This document shows positions 8,833 to 17,653 of a stretch of 49,037 bases of DNA, piece after piece (the stretch's first letter is position 1; each line of letters opens with the position of its first letter). Position numbers and translations under genes: made by a program. The notes under the pieces were generated by a model, which saw only the letters and a list, made by a program, of their open reading frames with translations, searched no databases and was not told the DNA's origin. Source of the stretch: CALXOD01 sp964402715 (GTDB taxonomy: Bacteria > Verrucomicrobiota > Lentisphaeria > Victivallales > Victivallaceae); the NCBI GenBank assembly GCA_964402715.1, contig CAYODJ010000015.1:1-49037 (forward strand), written 5' to 3'.

Positions 8833-9444
8833 CTAACGTGCGTAGTATTCGATCACGCTCATAATTTTGACATTCACCGGGATTTCATCCATCTGCGGCA
8901 TTCTCACCAGCGTGGCTTTCAAATTGTCGCGATCTACTTCCAGGTAGGCTGGACACGCCGAATTGCTCTTCTTCGCCGTTTCCGCAATGGCCGGCGACTT
9001 GTCTGCATTGATGGAAATGACCTGCCCCTCCCTGACACGACACGAGGCGCGATCCACTTTTTTGTTGTCGACCAGTATGTGACCATGGTTCACATATTGT
9101 TTAGCCGCAAAGATCGTCGGTGCGAAACCGGCACGGTAAACCAGTGCATCCAGTCGGGTCTCCAAGGAGTTGAAAAGCTTTTCGCCTGCCTGACCGGAAC
9201 CGGATTTGGCCTTGGTGTAAGCGATCTGCAGCTGCTTTTCGCTGATGGCGTAGTAATTCTTCAATTTCTGTTTTTCAATCAGCAGCTCCCCGTAGGTGGA
9301 AAGTTTGACCCGACGACCTTTCCCGTGCGGCCCGGCAGGATAGGCTCGTGCAAGACCTTTCACGGTCGGACAGTTCGGACAGCCCCAGATGCATTGACCT
9401 ATACGGCGGCAGAACTTGTGTTTCGCTCGACTTGCGGTTGGCAT
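8833..9444 (-). CDS. rpsD: 30S ribosomal protein S4
   Basis: The 203-residue protein is S4, a primary binder of 16S rRNA. The N-terminus has four cysteines (CRRIGQC...CPNC) spaced as in the zinc-binding form of S4. The central S4 RNA-binding domain is visible at about residues 95-160 (LETRLDALVYRAGFAPTIFAAKQYVNHGHILVD). It stands alone rather than in the alpha ribosomal operon, with its own candidate promoter at 9486-9512. Confidence 0.97.
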   Translation of the reverse strand: MPTASRAKHKFCRRIGQCIWGCPNCPTVKGLARAYPAGPHGKGRRVKLSTYGELLIEKQKLKNYYAISEKQLQIAYTKAKSGSGQAGEKLFNSLETRLDALVYRAGFAPTIFAAKQYVNHGHILVDNKKVDRASCRVREGQVISINADKSPAIAETAKKSNSACPAYLEVDRDNLKATLVRMPQMDEIPVNVKIMSVIEYYAR

Positions 9445-9485
9445 AACCAGATCCCTTTCTGTTGGAGGACGTTACCTCTGTTGTG

Positions 9486-9512
9486 ATTCTATCCGCATGA
9501 ATCCGGCGTCAA
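9486..9512 (-). promoter_or_regulatory. Candidate promoter for rpsD
   Basis: On the minus strand TTGACG (9512-9507) and TAGAAT (9491-9486) are separated by 15 nt, slightly short for a sigma-70 promoter. It lies about 40 nt before the rpsD start. Confidence 0.4.
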
Positions 9513-9582
9513 GCCTTTATTGTCATATGGGGCCGTGACTCAGCGGTGCTGCACATAAAAAAAACTACGGTAATGTACACTT

Positions 9583-9687
9583 TCAATGCCGTAAATTCAA
9601 GATCGGAACCGCAATCTCAACCGCGTAGCCATCCCCGTGCGGGGTCGGCAGCGGATGCCAGTGCCCGTACGTCGAACCGTCGGTCAT
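9583..9687 (-). CDS. Possible 34-residue ORF just after dnaB
   Basis: Five nucleotides after the dnaB stop an ATG opens a 34-codon frame rich in His, Pro, Tyr and Trp (MTDGSTYGHWHPLPTPHGDG at the start). There is no clear ribosome-binding site and no recognised family. The codons are G+C-rich at third positions in the first half, as in neighbouring genes. It could be a coupled micro-gene or chance. Confidence 0.15.
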   Translation of the reverse strand: MTDGSTYGHWHPLPTPHGDGYAVEIAVPILNLRH

Positions 9688-9691
9688 GCGC

Positions 9692-11119
9692 TCAGATCGG
9701 TGGACAATCCTCCTCGCGATACATGCTTGCGGGAGTGAATTCCATTCTGGTAGGGAAAAAATTCAACTTTATGACTCCGGTACGTCCGTTCCTGTTCTTC
9801 TCCAGAATTAACTCGGCCTCGACGCTCTGTTCTGACGATGAGATCTCCTTGGCGTCGTCACGGTTGCGATGCAGAAAGGTAACGATATCCGCATCCTGCT
9901 CGATGGCGCCGGATTCCCGCAGATGGGACAGTCTCGGACGTGCGGAGGCTCCCGCCGTCTTGTCGACCTCTCGGTTGAGCTGAGCCAGGACTAACACCGG
10001 AATATTCAGATCCTTGGCCAGCGATTTGATTCCGCTGGAGATGGCGGCAACTTCGTTCTGCCGTCCGTCGGTCTGAACATCGGCATGCATCAACTGCAAA
10101 TAATCTATCACAACCGCGTCAATGGACGGCGTACCGTCTGCATCGGGAGTCATCCGGAGCCGACGCGCCTTTGCCCTCAACTCCGAAATGGTCAAACCGC
10201 CGGTGGGATCAATGTATATTTTCGCGTCACGGAAAGCGGTGATGGCCTGAGTCAATTTGCTCATGTCCCCCGGTCGGAAAGTCTTGTTCCAAAAGACGGT
10301 CTCCGAAATGCCCGCCTCAGTGCAGAGCAAACGCCTCACAATCTGTTCCGTCGTCATTTCAAGGCTGAAGAAAGCGACTTTCCGGGGATGGGGCGAACGG
10401 GTCGGAAGGGCGATGTTACGTATGATGTTCAGCGCCAGGGAAGTTTTACCGATGGACGGACGCGCGGCCAGCACGAACATTTCGCCGGGCTTCAGCCCTC
10501 CCGTATATGCGTCAAGTTGCGCGAATCCGGTGGATATTCCCACTTCGATCTTTCCGTCAAGTATGTCCTGGAGATATTTGAACTGCTCAACTATACAGTC
10601 GCGGATTTCAGAACAGTGACTTCTGGTTTCAACGTTGCGGATGCTGTAGACGGCGCTCTCCGCGTCCTCCAGCAGCAGCGGAACGTTGACGGACGGACCG
10701 TAACAGCGCAGCGCGACCTCGGAACAGACCGCTATCAAGCGTCGCAACATGAAAAGTTCACGCAAGGTCACACACCATGACTCCATGTGAACCGTGGTCG
10801 CTATCGCTCCGTAAAGCTCAGCCAGCATGAGCTCTCCGCCGATCTCACCGAGCTTCCCCGCCGTTTGCAACTGATGTGCGACGGAAACAGGATCGACGTC
10901 TTTGTGCGGATGATCGCTCAACGCGAGAATCGCCGAGAACACTTCCCTGTGGACCTGTGAATGAAACACTTCCGGATTGCGGCCGAGCTGACTCAAGGCA
11001 ATGTCCACGCAGGGTACAGGCTCGCGCAGCATGGCCGAAAGCACCGCCCGCTCCACTTTGGGATCGGACGGCAGCACTCGATCGGCCGCCGGCAAAGCTG
11101 TGGAAACGCTATCCGCCAT
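9692..11119 (-). CDS. dnaB: Replicative DNA helicase DnaB
   Basis: The roughly 475-residue product is the hexameric replication-fork helicase. The N-terminal domain begins near LPSDPKVERAVLSAMLRE. The C-terminal RecA-like domain has Walker A ARPSIGKTSLALNI around residue 224, a Walker B-type IDAVVIDYLQLM around residue 345 and an RLSHLRESGAIEQDADIV segment near residue 410. No intein is present. The start is either the ATG at 11119 or the GTG at 11128; neither has a strong ribosome-binding site. It follows rplI in the conserved rpsF-ssb-rpsR-rplI-dnaB order. Confidence 0.97.
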   Translation of the reverse strand: MADSVSTALPAADRVLPSDPKVERAVLSAMLREPVPCVDIALSQLGRNPEVFHSQVHREVFSAILALSDHPHKDVDPVSVAHQLQTAGKLGEIGGELMLAELYGAIATTVHMESWCVTLRELFMLRRLIAVCSEVALRCYGPSVNVPLLLEDAESAVYSIRNVETRSHCSEIRDCIVEQFKYLQDILDGKIEVGISTGFAQLDAYTGGLKPGEMFVLAARPSIGKTSLALNIIRNIALPTRSPHPRKVAFFSLEMTTEQIVRRLLCTEAGISETVFWNKTFRPGDMSKLTQAITAFRDAKIYIDPTGGLTISELRAKARRLRMTPDADGTPSIDAVVIDYLQLMHADVQTDGRQNEVAAISSGIKSLAKDLNIPVLVLAQLNREVDKTAGASARPRLSHLRESGAIEQDADIVTFLHRNRDDAKEISSSEQSVEAELILEKNRNGRTGVIKLNFFPTRMEFTPASMYREEDCPPI

Positions 11120-11159
11120 GTTCGTCACACAGAAAAGCCATCATCCTTACCGCAGTGCG

Positions 11160-11615
11160 TCAACCGCGCGTGACGACCACCTTGAGCGGCACGACAACTT
11201 GAGAATGAAGTTTGACATCAACCGTATAGCTGCCGAGATTCTTAATCGGCGTATCCAATTTGATATGCTTGTGATCAATCACAATACCGTTTTCGGCGAG
11301 CCGCTCTGCAATGCCGCGCGCAGTGACCGATCCGAAAAGCTGATCGTCGTCGGCAGCTTGAGCCGTGATTGAAATTTCCAAACCCGACAGCTTGTCGCCT
11401 AACTCTCTGGCGGCTGAAAGTTCGGCGGCGCGCTTGGCCTCGATTTTCTCCTTGCGGGCCGCCAGCAAACGCAGCGTTCCAGGCGTGGACTTGGCAGCGA
11501 GTCCCTTGGGAAGAAGATAATTGCGTGCATAGCCGGGAGCCACATGCACCTCATCTCCGGCAAGTCCGAGACTTTCAACGTCCTCCATCAGAATCAGACT
11601 GACATGGGTTGCCAT
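11160..11615 (-). CDS. rplI: 50S ribosomal protein L9
   Basis: The product of 151 residues is L9, which binds 23S rRNA at the base of the L1 stalk. The N-terminal signature GYARNYLLPKGLA is present near residue 29, followed by the long connecting helix and the C-terminal domain. AGGAG lies 9 nt before the ATG at 11615, which I prefer over an in-frame TTG at 11624. It sits 22 nt downstream of rpsR. Confidence 0.97.
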   Translation of the reverse strand: MATHVSLILMEDVESLGLAGDEVHVAPGYARNYLLPKGLAAKSTPGTLRLLAARKEKIEAKRAAELSAARELGDKLSGLEISITAQAADDDQLFGSVTARGIAERLAENGIVIDHKHIKLDTPIKNLGSYTVDVKLHSQVVVPLKVVVTRG

Positions 11616-11637
11616 GATATTCAACTCCTCTCCGAAA

Positions 11638-11865
11638 TTAGTAGACTAAACTCACGATGCGCGCGCGCTTGATGGCAGTGCACAGCATTTTCTGATGCTC
11701 CAGACAGGTGCCGGTGATGCGACGGGGCATGATTTTCCCTTTTTCGGTCTGAAATTTGGAAAGCATTTCCGCATTTTTAAAGTCTATATAATGCACCTTT
11801 GCTTCACAAAAACGGCAAACCTTGGGTTTTGACGGCTGATGCCGGCGTGACGATCTTCTTTGCAT
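11638..11865 (-). CDS. rpsR: 30S ribosomal protein S18
   Basis: The 75-residue protein has the normal S18 length and ends with the conserved RARIVSLVY-type tail. Two cysteine pairs or equivalents (CRFC near residue 18 and CLEH near residue 54) indicate the zinc-binding form. AAAGGA lies 6 nt before the ATG at 11865; a longer in-frame start at 11886 is less likely. The pairing partner S6 is encoded two genes upstream. Confidence 0.96.
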   Translation of the reverse strand: MQRRSSRRHQPSKPKVCRFCEAKVHYIDFKNAEMLSKFQTEKGKIMPRRITGTCLEHQKMLCTAIKRARIVSLVY

Positions 11866-11920
11866 ATCTCTTCCTTTCCGAATCATTGATTAGAACCTTG
11901 ATTGCTTACTACGGAAAAAA

Positions 11921-12454
11921 CTAAAATGGGATATCCTCCTCCGCATCGGTATTGGGATTGAATGCGGCATCAGGCATCGGCGGCATGGACTGCCCATCCC
12001 GTGATCCGCCCTGCCCCGCCACATTGCCGGAACGGCTGCCCTGGCGAGCATCATAGCCGGTGTTGCGCTGCTGCTCGGAACCGACCCGCTGCCTATCCGC
12101 TCCACCTTCATCACCTCCGTCGCGGCGGCCGCCGAGAAACTGGATCTGCTCGGCAACCACCCGCAGCCGTGAACGCTTCCCGCCGCTTTCGCGATCCTCC
12201 CACGTGTCATACTGAAGTCTCCCCTCCACCATCACGGGAGACCCTTTCTCCAGAAAACGTTTGCAGTTCTCCGCCGCCTTGCTCCACACCGTAACATCGA
12301 CAAAGCAGGTCTCCTCCCTGTCCTGATTATTCGTGCTGAAACGGCGATTGACCGCCAGACCGAATTCGCAGACCGCCGCGCCGGACGGCGTATAGCGCAA
12401 ATCTGGTTCACGCGTCAGATTGCCAATCAGGAAGACCTTATTTAATGATGCCAT
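11921..12454 (-). CDS. ssb: Single-stranded DNA-binding protein
   Basis: The product is 177 residues, protecting single-stranded DNA in replication and repair. It begins MASLNKVFLIGNLTREPDLR, a standard SSB OB-fold start, and the fold runs to about residue 110. A Gly/Arg/Gln-rich disordered linker follows, and the protein ends EEDIPF, the acidic C-terminal tip that recruits partner proteins. The start is the ATG at 12454, since the upstream extension is not SSB-like. It lies between rpsF and rpsR as in many bacteria. Confidence 0.96.
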   Translation of the reverse strand: MASLNKVFLIGNLTREPDLRYTPSGAAVCEFGLAVNRRFSTNNQDREETCFVDVTVWSKAAENCKRFLEKGSPVMVEGRLQYDTWEDRESGGKRSRLRVVAEQIQFLGGRRDGGDEGGADRQRVGSEQQRNTGYDARQGSRSGNVAGQGGSRDGQSMPPMPDAAFNPNTDAEEDIPF

Positions 12455-12506
12455 GATCTTGCCTCCCCTGTCACTTGTCCACAATATCTTCCAAGCCAAT
12501 TCACGC

Positions 12507-12848
12507 TCACAGACCAGCGGCTGAAGCATCGTCAGCGGCGGTCTGCTCGGGAACTTCCGCCGGACGCTCGTCGGCAATGATGAGATTGCGCAGCACCTTC
12601 TCGTTGAGTCTGAATCTGTTTTTGACATCGATCACTTTGGCGGGCATGAGTTCAAAGAAGAAATCCCAGTATATGCCGGCTTTCCGCTTGTTGATGTTAT
12701 ATGTGAACTGCTTACGACCCAACGATGCGGCCGAGGTCATCTTCCCGCCGAGCGATTCCACGAGCACGGCAAAATCCTTGGCAAAAGCCTCCCCTTCGTC
12801 ATCAACCTTACGGATGTCCAGAATAAACACAGCCTCGTACTTTTTCAA
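12507..12848 (-). CDS. rpsF: 30S ribosomal protein S6
   Basis: The 113-residue product begins MKKYEAVFILD, a standard S6 start, and contains KRKAGIYWDFFFELMP-like strands in the middle and RLNEKVLRNLII near residue 80. The C-terminal 20 residues are an Ala/Glu-rich tail. It binds S18 on the 30S platform. It is the first gene of the rpsF-ssb-rpsR-rplI-dnaB cluster and follows pth by 52 nt. Confidence 0.96.
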   Translation of the reverse strand: MKKYEAVFILDIRKVDDEGEAFAKDFAVLVESLGGKMTSAASLGRKQFTYNINKRKAGIYWDFFFELMPAKVIDVKNRFRLNEKVLRNLIIADERPAEVPEQTAADDASAAGL

Positions 12849-12900
12849 AATAAACCTCGCCTTTCCCCTTCTCCAGTTTCAGAGAAGTACATTCCTGATT

Positions 12901-13530
12901 TTAATTCTCTCGGAGTTTACCGTCGTCGAAATCCCGCACTTCCGCCCGCCAGCCGTTGTATCGATTCATCGCACTCACTATGCCTCTGCCGAGAACCGTC
13001 AACGTCGCATCCGCAGCCGCATCCAGGACCTTCTCATAAATGCACCGTTCGGATGAGTCCATCCTGCCGAGCACATAATCCGCAGCATCCTCACCGTCGT
13101 CTCTGCCAATGCCGATTCTCAGTCGGCTGAACTCTCCGTTACCCGTCTCCGTCAGTATCGACTCCAAACCGCGGTGTCCGCCGGACGAACCTGCAATGCG
13201 GATTCTCAGACGTCCGAGCGGCAAATCCAGATCGTCGGAAATCACCAACATCTCCTCGGTTGAGATATTACGGTCACGGAGCAGAGCCGACACGGCCCTT
13301 CCGCTCGCATTCATGTAGGTCTGCGGCAGCTGCAATATCAGGTTACGACCTCGGAAACGCCCCTGAAAACAGACGCTTCCATAGCGTTCAATTCGCGAGA
13401 ACCGTCCTGGGAGACGCTCCAGCAGCCTTCCGATTACGTCGAATCCGGCATTATGTCGTGTGCCGACATATTCCGCGCCCGGATTCCCAAGCCCAACCAG
13501 CAAACTGATCGGTGTCGACTGCTGCAGCAT
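12901..13530 (-). CDS. pth: Peptidyl-tRNA hydrolase
   Basis: The 209-residue enzyme recycles peptidyl-tRNAs that drop off ribosomes. Active-site landmarks are all visible: LLVGLGNPGAEYVGTRHNAGF with the catalytic His, LPQTYMNASG with the substrate-binding Asn, and ISDDLDLPLGRLRI with the catalytic Asp. It is directly downstream of rplY (27 nt), the common bacterial rplY-pth pairing. Confidence 0.96.
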   Translation of the reverse strand: MLQQSTPISLLVGLGNPGAEYVGTRHNAGFDVIGRLLERLPGRFSRIERYGSVCFQGRFRGRNLILQLPQTYMNASGRAVSALLRDRNISTEEMLVISDDLDLPLGRLRIRIAGSSGGHRGLESILTETGNGEFSRLRIGIGRDDGEDAADYVLGRMDSSERCIYEKVLDAAADATLTVLGRGIVSAMNRYNGWRAEVRDFDDGKLREN

Positions 13531-13557
13531 ACCGCAACCTGCCCCAAGACGGAAGCA

Positions 13558-14193
13558 CTATTCTTCCGTATCCTGCTTCTTCTCCTTGATGGCCTCCGGC
13601 TCGGAGGGTTCAGCCTGAGATGTCTCAAGCTCCTCCTCCTGCATCGGGCGCGCCACCTGGAACACAATGGCATCGGCGTCCATGAGAACCGTCATGCCCT
13701 CCGGCATCACAATATCTTTCACCAGCAGATGTTCTCCAATCTCAAGGTCAGACACGTTGACCTTGATTTCGTCCACCAGGTCAGCCGGAGTGCACTCGAC
13801 CGGAAGTTCATGAATGTTCTGTTCCAGCGTGCCTCCGTGCGCGGTTCCTATGCAATCGCCGACCGCATGCAGAGAAATGGTCGAGCGCACTCTCGCATGG
13901 ACGTCGACCGCATGGAAATCGATGTGGACATAATGATTCTTAAGGTGATTGATTTGAACCTCCTTGACCAATGCGGCCTGCCTCCCGCCGTCATCATCTA
14001 CGAGATAAATCAGATGGTGGCGGTGCTGAGCCAGCGACGTCCACTCCCCGGCATTCAGATAAATGGCACGTGCGGCCTGATTCCTGCCGTAGACGATGGC
14101 CGGTATCAGACCGGCGCTGCGGGCACGGCGCGCGGCGTTGTTCCCGAACTCACAACGTTTCTTCACCCTGATTTCAATGTTAGTCTCGCTCAT
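13558..14193 (-). CDS. rplY: 50S ribosomal protein L25 (CTC form)
   Basis: The 211-residue product is the long, two-domain L25/Ctc type that binds 5S rRNA. The N-terminal domain includes ARRARSAGLIPAIVYGR near residue 22 and KNHYVHIDFHAVD near residue 107. The C-terminal TL5-like domain ends in an acidic, Lys-rich tail. AAGAGGA lies 7 nt before the ATG. It sits between prs and pth. Confidence 0.95.
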   Translation of the reverse strand: MSETNIEIRVKKRCEFGNNAARRARSAGLIPAIVYGRNQAARAIYLNAGEWTSLAQHRHHLIYLVDDDGGRQAALVKEVQINHLKNHYVHIDFHAVDVHARVRSTISLHAVGDCIGTAHGGTLEQNIHELPVECTPADLVDEIKVNVSDLEIGEHLLVKDIVMPEGMTVLMDADAIVFQVARPMQEEELETSQAEPSEPEAIKEKKQDTEE

Positions 14194-14238
14194 GATGATC
14201 CTCTTGTTAACTGATGTTGTGTGGTTTAGACGAATGAT

Positions 14239-15192
14239 TCAATGATTGATGTAGAACAGAGAAGAGACAGATTTGCCGTCGTGGATACGACGGATAGCTT
14301 CACCGAGAAGGGGCGCGATGCTCACAACCTTGATTCTTCCGCCGAGGTCGTCGTGCTGCGGCACTGCGTCCGTGGTGACAAGCTGATCAATCTCCGGGGT
14401 GTCGAGCAGTCTCTGTTTGCCTGACTCGTTCAGGAGACAGTGGGAAACAGCGCAATAGATCCTCGCCGCACCGTTCTCTTTCAGGATGCGTGCGGCCGCA
14501 CAAAGCGTGCCGGCGGTCGATGTCAGATCATCCGTGATCACACAGACCTTGCCGCGGACCTCGCCGACCAGATGCGACGAGGCCACGGTCGTCGCGTTGA
14601 TACGCCGCTTCGCAACCACTGCAAAACCTCCACCAAGCACATCACAGTAGGACATCGCCATCTTTGCGCTGCCAGAATCCGGAGCCACAACCATCGGATC
14701 CGGTCCCAGAACCTGCTTGAGATAAGGAACCAGCACGGGACGAGCATACAGATGATCCATCGGAATGTCGAAGAATCCCTGGATTTGCTGAGAATGCAAA
14801 TCCATGGCGATGATACGGTTGGCGCCGGCGACGGTCAGAAGGTTCGCTACAAGTTTCGCGGTGATGGGAACGCGGGGCTTGTCCTTGCGGTCCTGACGTG
14901 CATAACCGAAATATGGCAAAACCGCCGTGATTCGGGCGGCCGACGCACGCTTCGCTGCGTCTATCATGATGAGAAGTTCCATGAGATTGTCGCTGACAGG
15001 AGCACACGTCGGCTGGATCAGGAAAGCATCGGCACGGCGAACGTTTTCTTCGAACTGAACGAAAATCTCGCCGTCCGGAAATCTGGCGGGGTGAACCCTG
15101 CCGAGCGGAATGTTCAAATATGCGGCAATGTCCTGCGACAGCTGAGGGTGGGCTGAACCGGAATACACACAGATATGCTTCGCCTCTTCCAT
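14239..15192 (-). CDS. prs: Ribose-phosphate pyrophosphokinase
   Basis: The 317-residue enzyme makes PRPP from ribose-5-phosphate and ATP for nucleotide, His and Trp synthesis. Family signatures include SGSAHPQLSQDIA near the start, RFPDGEIFVQF around residue 35, YFGYARQDRKDKPR around residue 95, DLHSQQIQGFFDIP near residue 128 and VVAPDSGSAKMA near residue 168. The PRPP loop reads DDLTSTAGT, with serine where many bacterial enzymes have a third aspartate; other family members are known to vary here. The ATG at 15192 is chosen because AAGGATG precedes it and the protein then has the usual length. Confidence 0.95.
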   Translation of the reverse strand: MEEAKHICVYSGSAHPQLSQDIAAYLNIPLGRVHPARFPDGEIFVQFEENVRRADAFLIQPTCAPVSDNLMELLIMIDAAKRASAARITAVLPYFGYARQDRKDKPRVPITAKLVANLLTVAGANRIIAMDLHSQQIQGFFDIPMDHLYARPVLVPYLKQVLGPDPMVVAPDSGSAKMAMSYCDVLGGGFAVVAKRRINATTVASSHLVGEVRGKVCVITDDLTSTAGTLCAAARILKENGAARIYCAVSHCLLNESGKQRLLDTPEIDQLVTTDAVPQHDDLGGRIKVVSIAPLLGEAIRRIHDGKSVSSLFYINH

Positions 15193-15365
15193 TTCTTCAC
15201 ATCCTTGATTGATTTTCACCGCAGCAATCACCGGATGACGAAACAGGGAGAGCGGAGAAAGACGGTTCCGACGCAAATCCCGGACTCCAGTTCCATGCCT
15301 TCCGGTGGTCATGCGGCACGATTCGCCGCAAACCGATCCTCATGACGGACAAGGATCAAGGCACC

Positions 15366-15385
15366 GGCGGCATGAAATCGCCGCC
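15366..15385 (-). repeat. Inverted repeat in the prs leader
   Basis: GGCGGC and GCCGCC form a perfect 6-bp stem around an 8-nt loop just downstream of the predicted prs start site. It could be a leader hairpin or the 3' hairpin of the kinase gene; there is no T-tract. Confidence 0.4.
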
Positions 15386-15393
15386 GAACAATG

Positions 15394-15421
15394 AATCTAG
15401 CACATTCTAACGAAATTGCAA
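15394..15421 (-). promoter_or_regulatory. Candidate prs promoter
   Basis: TTGCAA (15421-15416) and TAGATT (15399-15394) with a 16-nt spacer give a good sigma-70-like promoter on the minus strand. It would give prs a leader of nearly 200 nt. Confidence 0.45.
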
Positions 15422-15442
15422 GGCGGAGAACGCCGTTTATGC

Positions 15443-17653
15443 TTAGAAAGGCGACAATGCGGTCCGTGATTGGTGTCTGGCGGCGGCATGGATGGCTGGA
15501 AGCGGCATTCTGGCGACATCCGTGATTTGAATCAGCAGCCATTGGGTGGCGGCAATCGGACTCCATGATACGATGTAAGAACTACCGTTTTCCTCATATT
15601 CGCCCTGTCTGACGGAGGAATTGCGGATTTGCTTCAGCATGTCAGGGATCGGAAATTTCTTTATGGGAGGGATTGCTTTCGCCTCTTCGGGAGTGAAATT
15701 CTTGTGGTGGGAGAACTGAATGTAATCGGAAGAGAAAATCACTTCATCCCGTCTGTTCACCAGATAGTAGGTCGACCCCGCACTCCGATCATCATTCCCC
15801 TTGTAGAGATGGCTTATCACCTCGTGAAAACAGACATCCACCCCGACGGAGCCCTGTTCGTTCCCGTCTGCGTCAATCAGCGGTCCCCAGCATGAAAAAA
15901 CCATGTGCCCGCTGCTGTCCAAATGCGGGAGACCCCAATAGTAGAATCGCGAGTTCACGCGTCTAAGTTCCCTGATTCTCTCGTCCTGAAACTGTGACGG
16001 ATGTATGTCTTCGTACATACCGGGGTAACGGAAGCCGATACCGTTGTTCAACAGAACCGAAAGGCGGCGGATAGCACCTCCATGTTCTATGAATGACTCC
16101 ATATTTTTCTGTAAGGAACGCTCTGTTCCGTCATTGTCGGTGAATCCCCGCAGCAGCAATCCCAGACCGCCATGTTCCTGCATCGGAAGGTTGCGGAACA
16201 TCTTGGTCGCCCTCCAACGCGACATCTCCGTGGAGGTATGACACGCCGAATGGGTCATGCTGATCGGCCGGTTGTAGACGGGGGAGAAAGTGAGATCCGC
16301 CGGAGCGCTTTTCGGCTCAAGGTACTCGTGATTGAAAAAAACACGGTCAGGCGTGTACGACTGATCCTCCCTGCCGTATTCGATGCTCATGCCGGCGCAG
16401 AAAGCTTTCAGCTGGCTCTGAATGGCGAGCAGCAGATCGCTTATTTTATACGCGTCGGATTCAGTCTGCTGCTGCAGAATGAGCCGTTGAAGGATTCTCT
16501 GGTTCGTTTCCTCGATGCTGCGGTTCTCGCGGTAGAGACTCCATGCAACCGTGCCTGCTGAAAGAAAGAGCATCGTGGCTATCACCGCCAGCGATTGCAG
16601 GCGGTGCCTGTACATATACCGAGCCAGACGCTGCAGCTGGTTGTCGGGGTAGGCTGAGACTTCCTCCTTGAACAGAAAATGCCGTATATCATCGGCAAGT
16701 TCCTGCACGCTGCCGTAACGTCCGGCGGGATCGGGGCATCTGGCACGTTCGATGACGGCGGCCAGGGCTGGGGAAATCTTCAAATGCGGATAGAAATGTC
16801 GCACCGGTTCAAATCTTCCCGCACGGATGTTGCCCAACACCTCCTTGGCGGAATTGCCCGACACGCCTGAGCGCAGCGTCACCATCGCGAAAAGAATCAT
16901 GCCCAGGGCAAAGACATCGACGGCGGGAGTCGTGGCACCGTTCTGGAAGATCTCCGGCGCAACATAGGCCGGAGAACCGTCCACCTTGCGCCCGCGGGCA
17001 GTTCCCGACGGAACGGCACTGCCCCAGTCCATGACGTAAATCTCGCCGTGCCGTCCCACCATGATGTTCTCCGGTTTCAAGTCGCAGTGCACAACGTCCC
17101 GTGCATGAACATACTCGATGACGTCGCAGAGCTTGAGAAAATATTCCAATCTTACTTTAAGATGCTTCTGAGCTTCCGCCGCGGACACTCGCCGATCTTC
17201 CCAGTTTTTCCGTATGCGTTCCAGGTATTCACGCATGGTAATGCCGTTGACATATTTCATGACCAGATGCAAGCCGTTCTGCCGGTCGCCGTCCAAACCG
17301 TACAACGGGACGATGGACGGATGATCAAGACGCGCACTCAGCTTGGCTTCCCTCAGAAATTTGAGTATGGCATCCTGATTTTTGCACAATTCTGGACGGA
17401 GCGTCTTGACTGCCACGATCCGATCGAGGAATCGATCATGCGCACGGGAAATTATCCCGAAACCGCCCTCGGCAAACCGTTCCCCCTGACTGTAGCACCT
17501 GTCCAGATTGGGCAACTCCTCCAACAGCCTGGAAGGATCATCTTCCGACGACCCCTGAAAAGGGACAAACATCTTGCGCCCGCAGGGGTCAACGGCCGGA
17601 GACTGCTCCGGCTCCCCATCGGCAAGCACGGTTGTGACATCAATATCTTGCAT
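15443..17653 (-). CDS. Membrane Ser/Thr protein kinase with C-terminal extracytoplasmic sensor
   Basis: The 736-residue protein has a Hanks-type kinase domain at about residues 58-335: glycine loop EGGFG (62-66), Lys83 in VAVKTL, catalytic loop HCDLKPEN (189-196), metal motif DWG (209-211) and APE (232-234). The usual HRD is HCD (a non-RD kinase) and DFG is DWG, but the Lys and both Asp residues are kept, so activity is likely. One membrane helix follows at about 353-373. The remaining 360 residues should be outside the cytoplasm. They include a Cache/PAS-like stretch (VNSRFYYWGLPHLDSSG to GSVGVDVCF, about 570-630). I infer ligand sensing outside and phosphorylation inside. An FHA-domain gene lies about 3 kb upstream. 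Confidence 0.88.
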   Translation of the reverse strand: MQDIDVTTVLADGEPEQSPAVDPCGRKMFVPFQGSSEDDPSRLLEELPNLDRCYSQGERFAEGGFGIISRAHDRFLDRIVAVKTLRPELCKNQDAILKFLREAKLSARLDHPSIVPLYGLDGDRQNGLHLVMKYVNGITMREYLERIRKNWEDRRVSAAEAQKHLKVRLEYFLKLCDVIEYVHARDVVHCDLKPENIMVGRHGEIYVMDWGSAVPSGTARGRKVDGSPAYVAPEIFQNGATTPAVDVFALGMILFAMVTLRSGVSGNSAKEVLGNIRAGRFEPVRHFYPHLKISPALAAVIERARCPDPAGRYGSVQELADDIRHFLFKEEVSAYPDNQLQRLARYMYRHRLQSLAVIATMLFLSAGTVAWSLYRENRSIEETNQRILQRLILQQQTESDAYKISDLLLAIQSQLKAFCAGMSIEYGREDQSYTPDRVFFNHEYLEPKSAPADLTFSPVYNRPISMTHSACHTSTEMSRWRATKMFRNLPMQEHGGLGLLLRGFTDNDGTERSLQKNMESFIEHGGAIRRLSVLLNNGIGFRYPGMYEDIHPSQFQDERIRELRRVNSRFYYWGLPHLDSSGHMVFSCWGPLIDADGNEQGSVGVDVCFHEVISHLYKGNDDRSAGSTYYLVNRRDEVIFSSDYIQFSHHKNFTPEEAKAIPPIKKFPIPDMLKQIRNSSVRQGEYEENGSSYIVSWSPIAATQWLLIQITDVARMPLPAIHAAARHQSRTALSPF

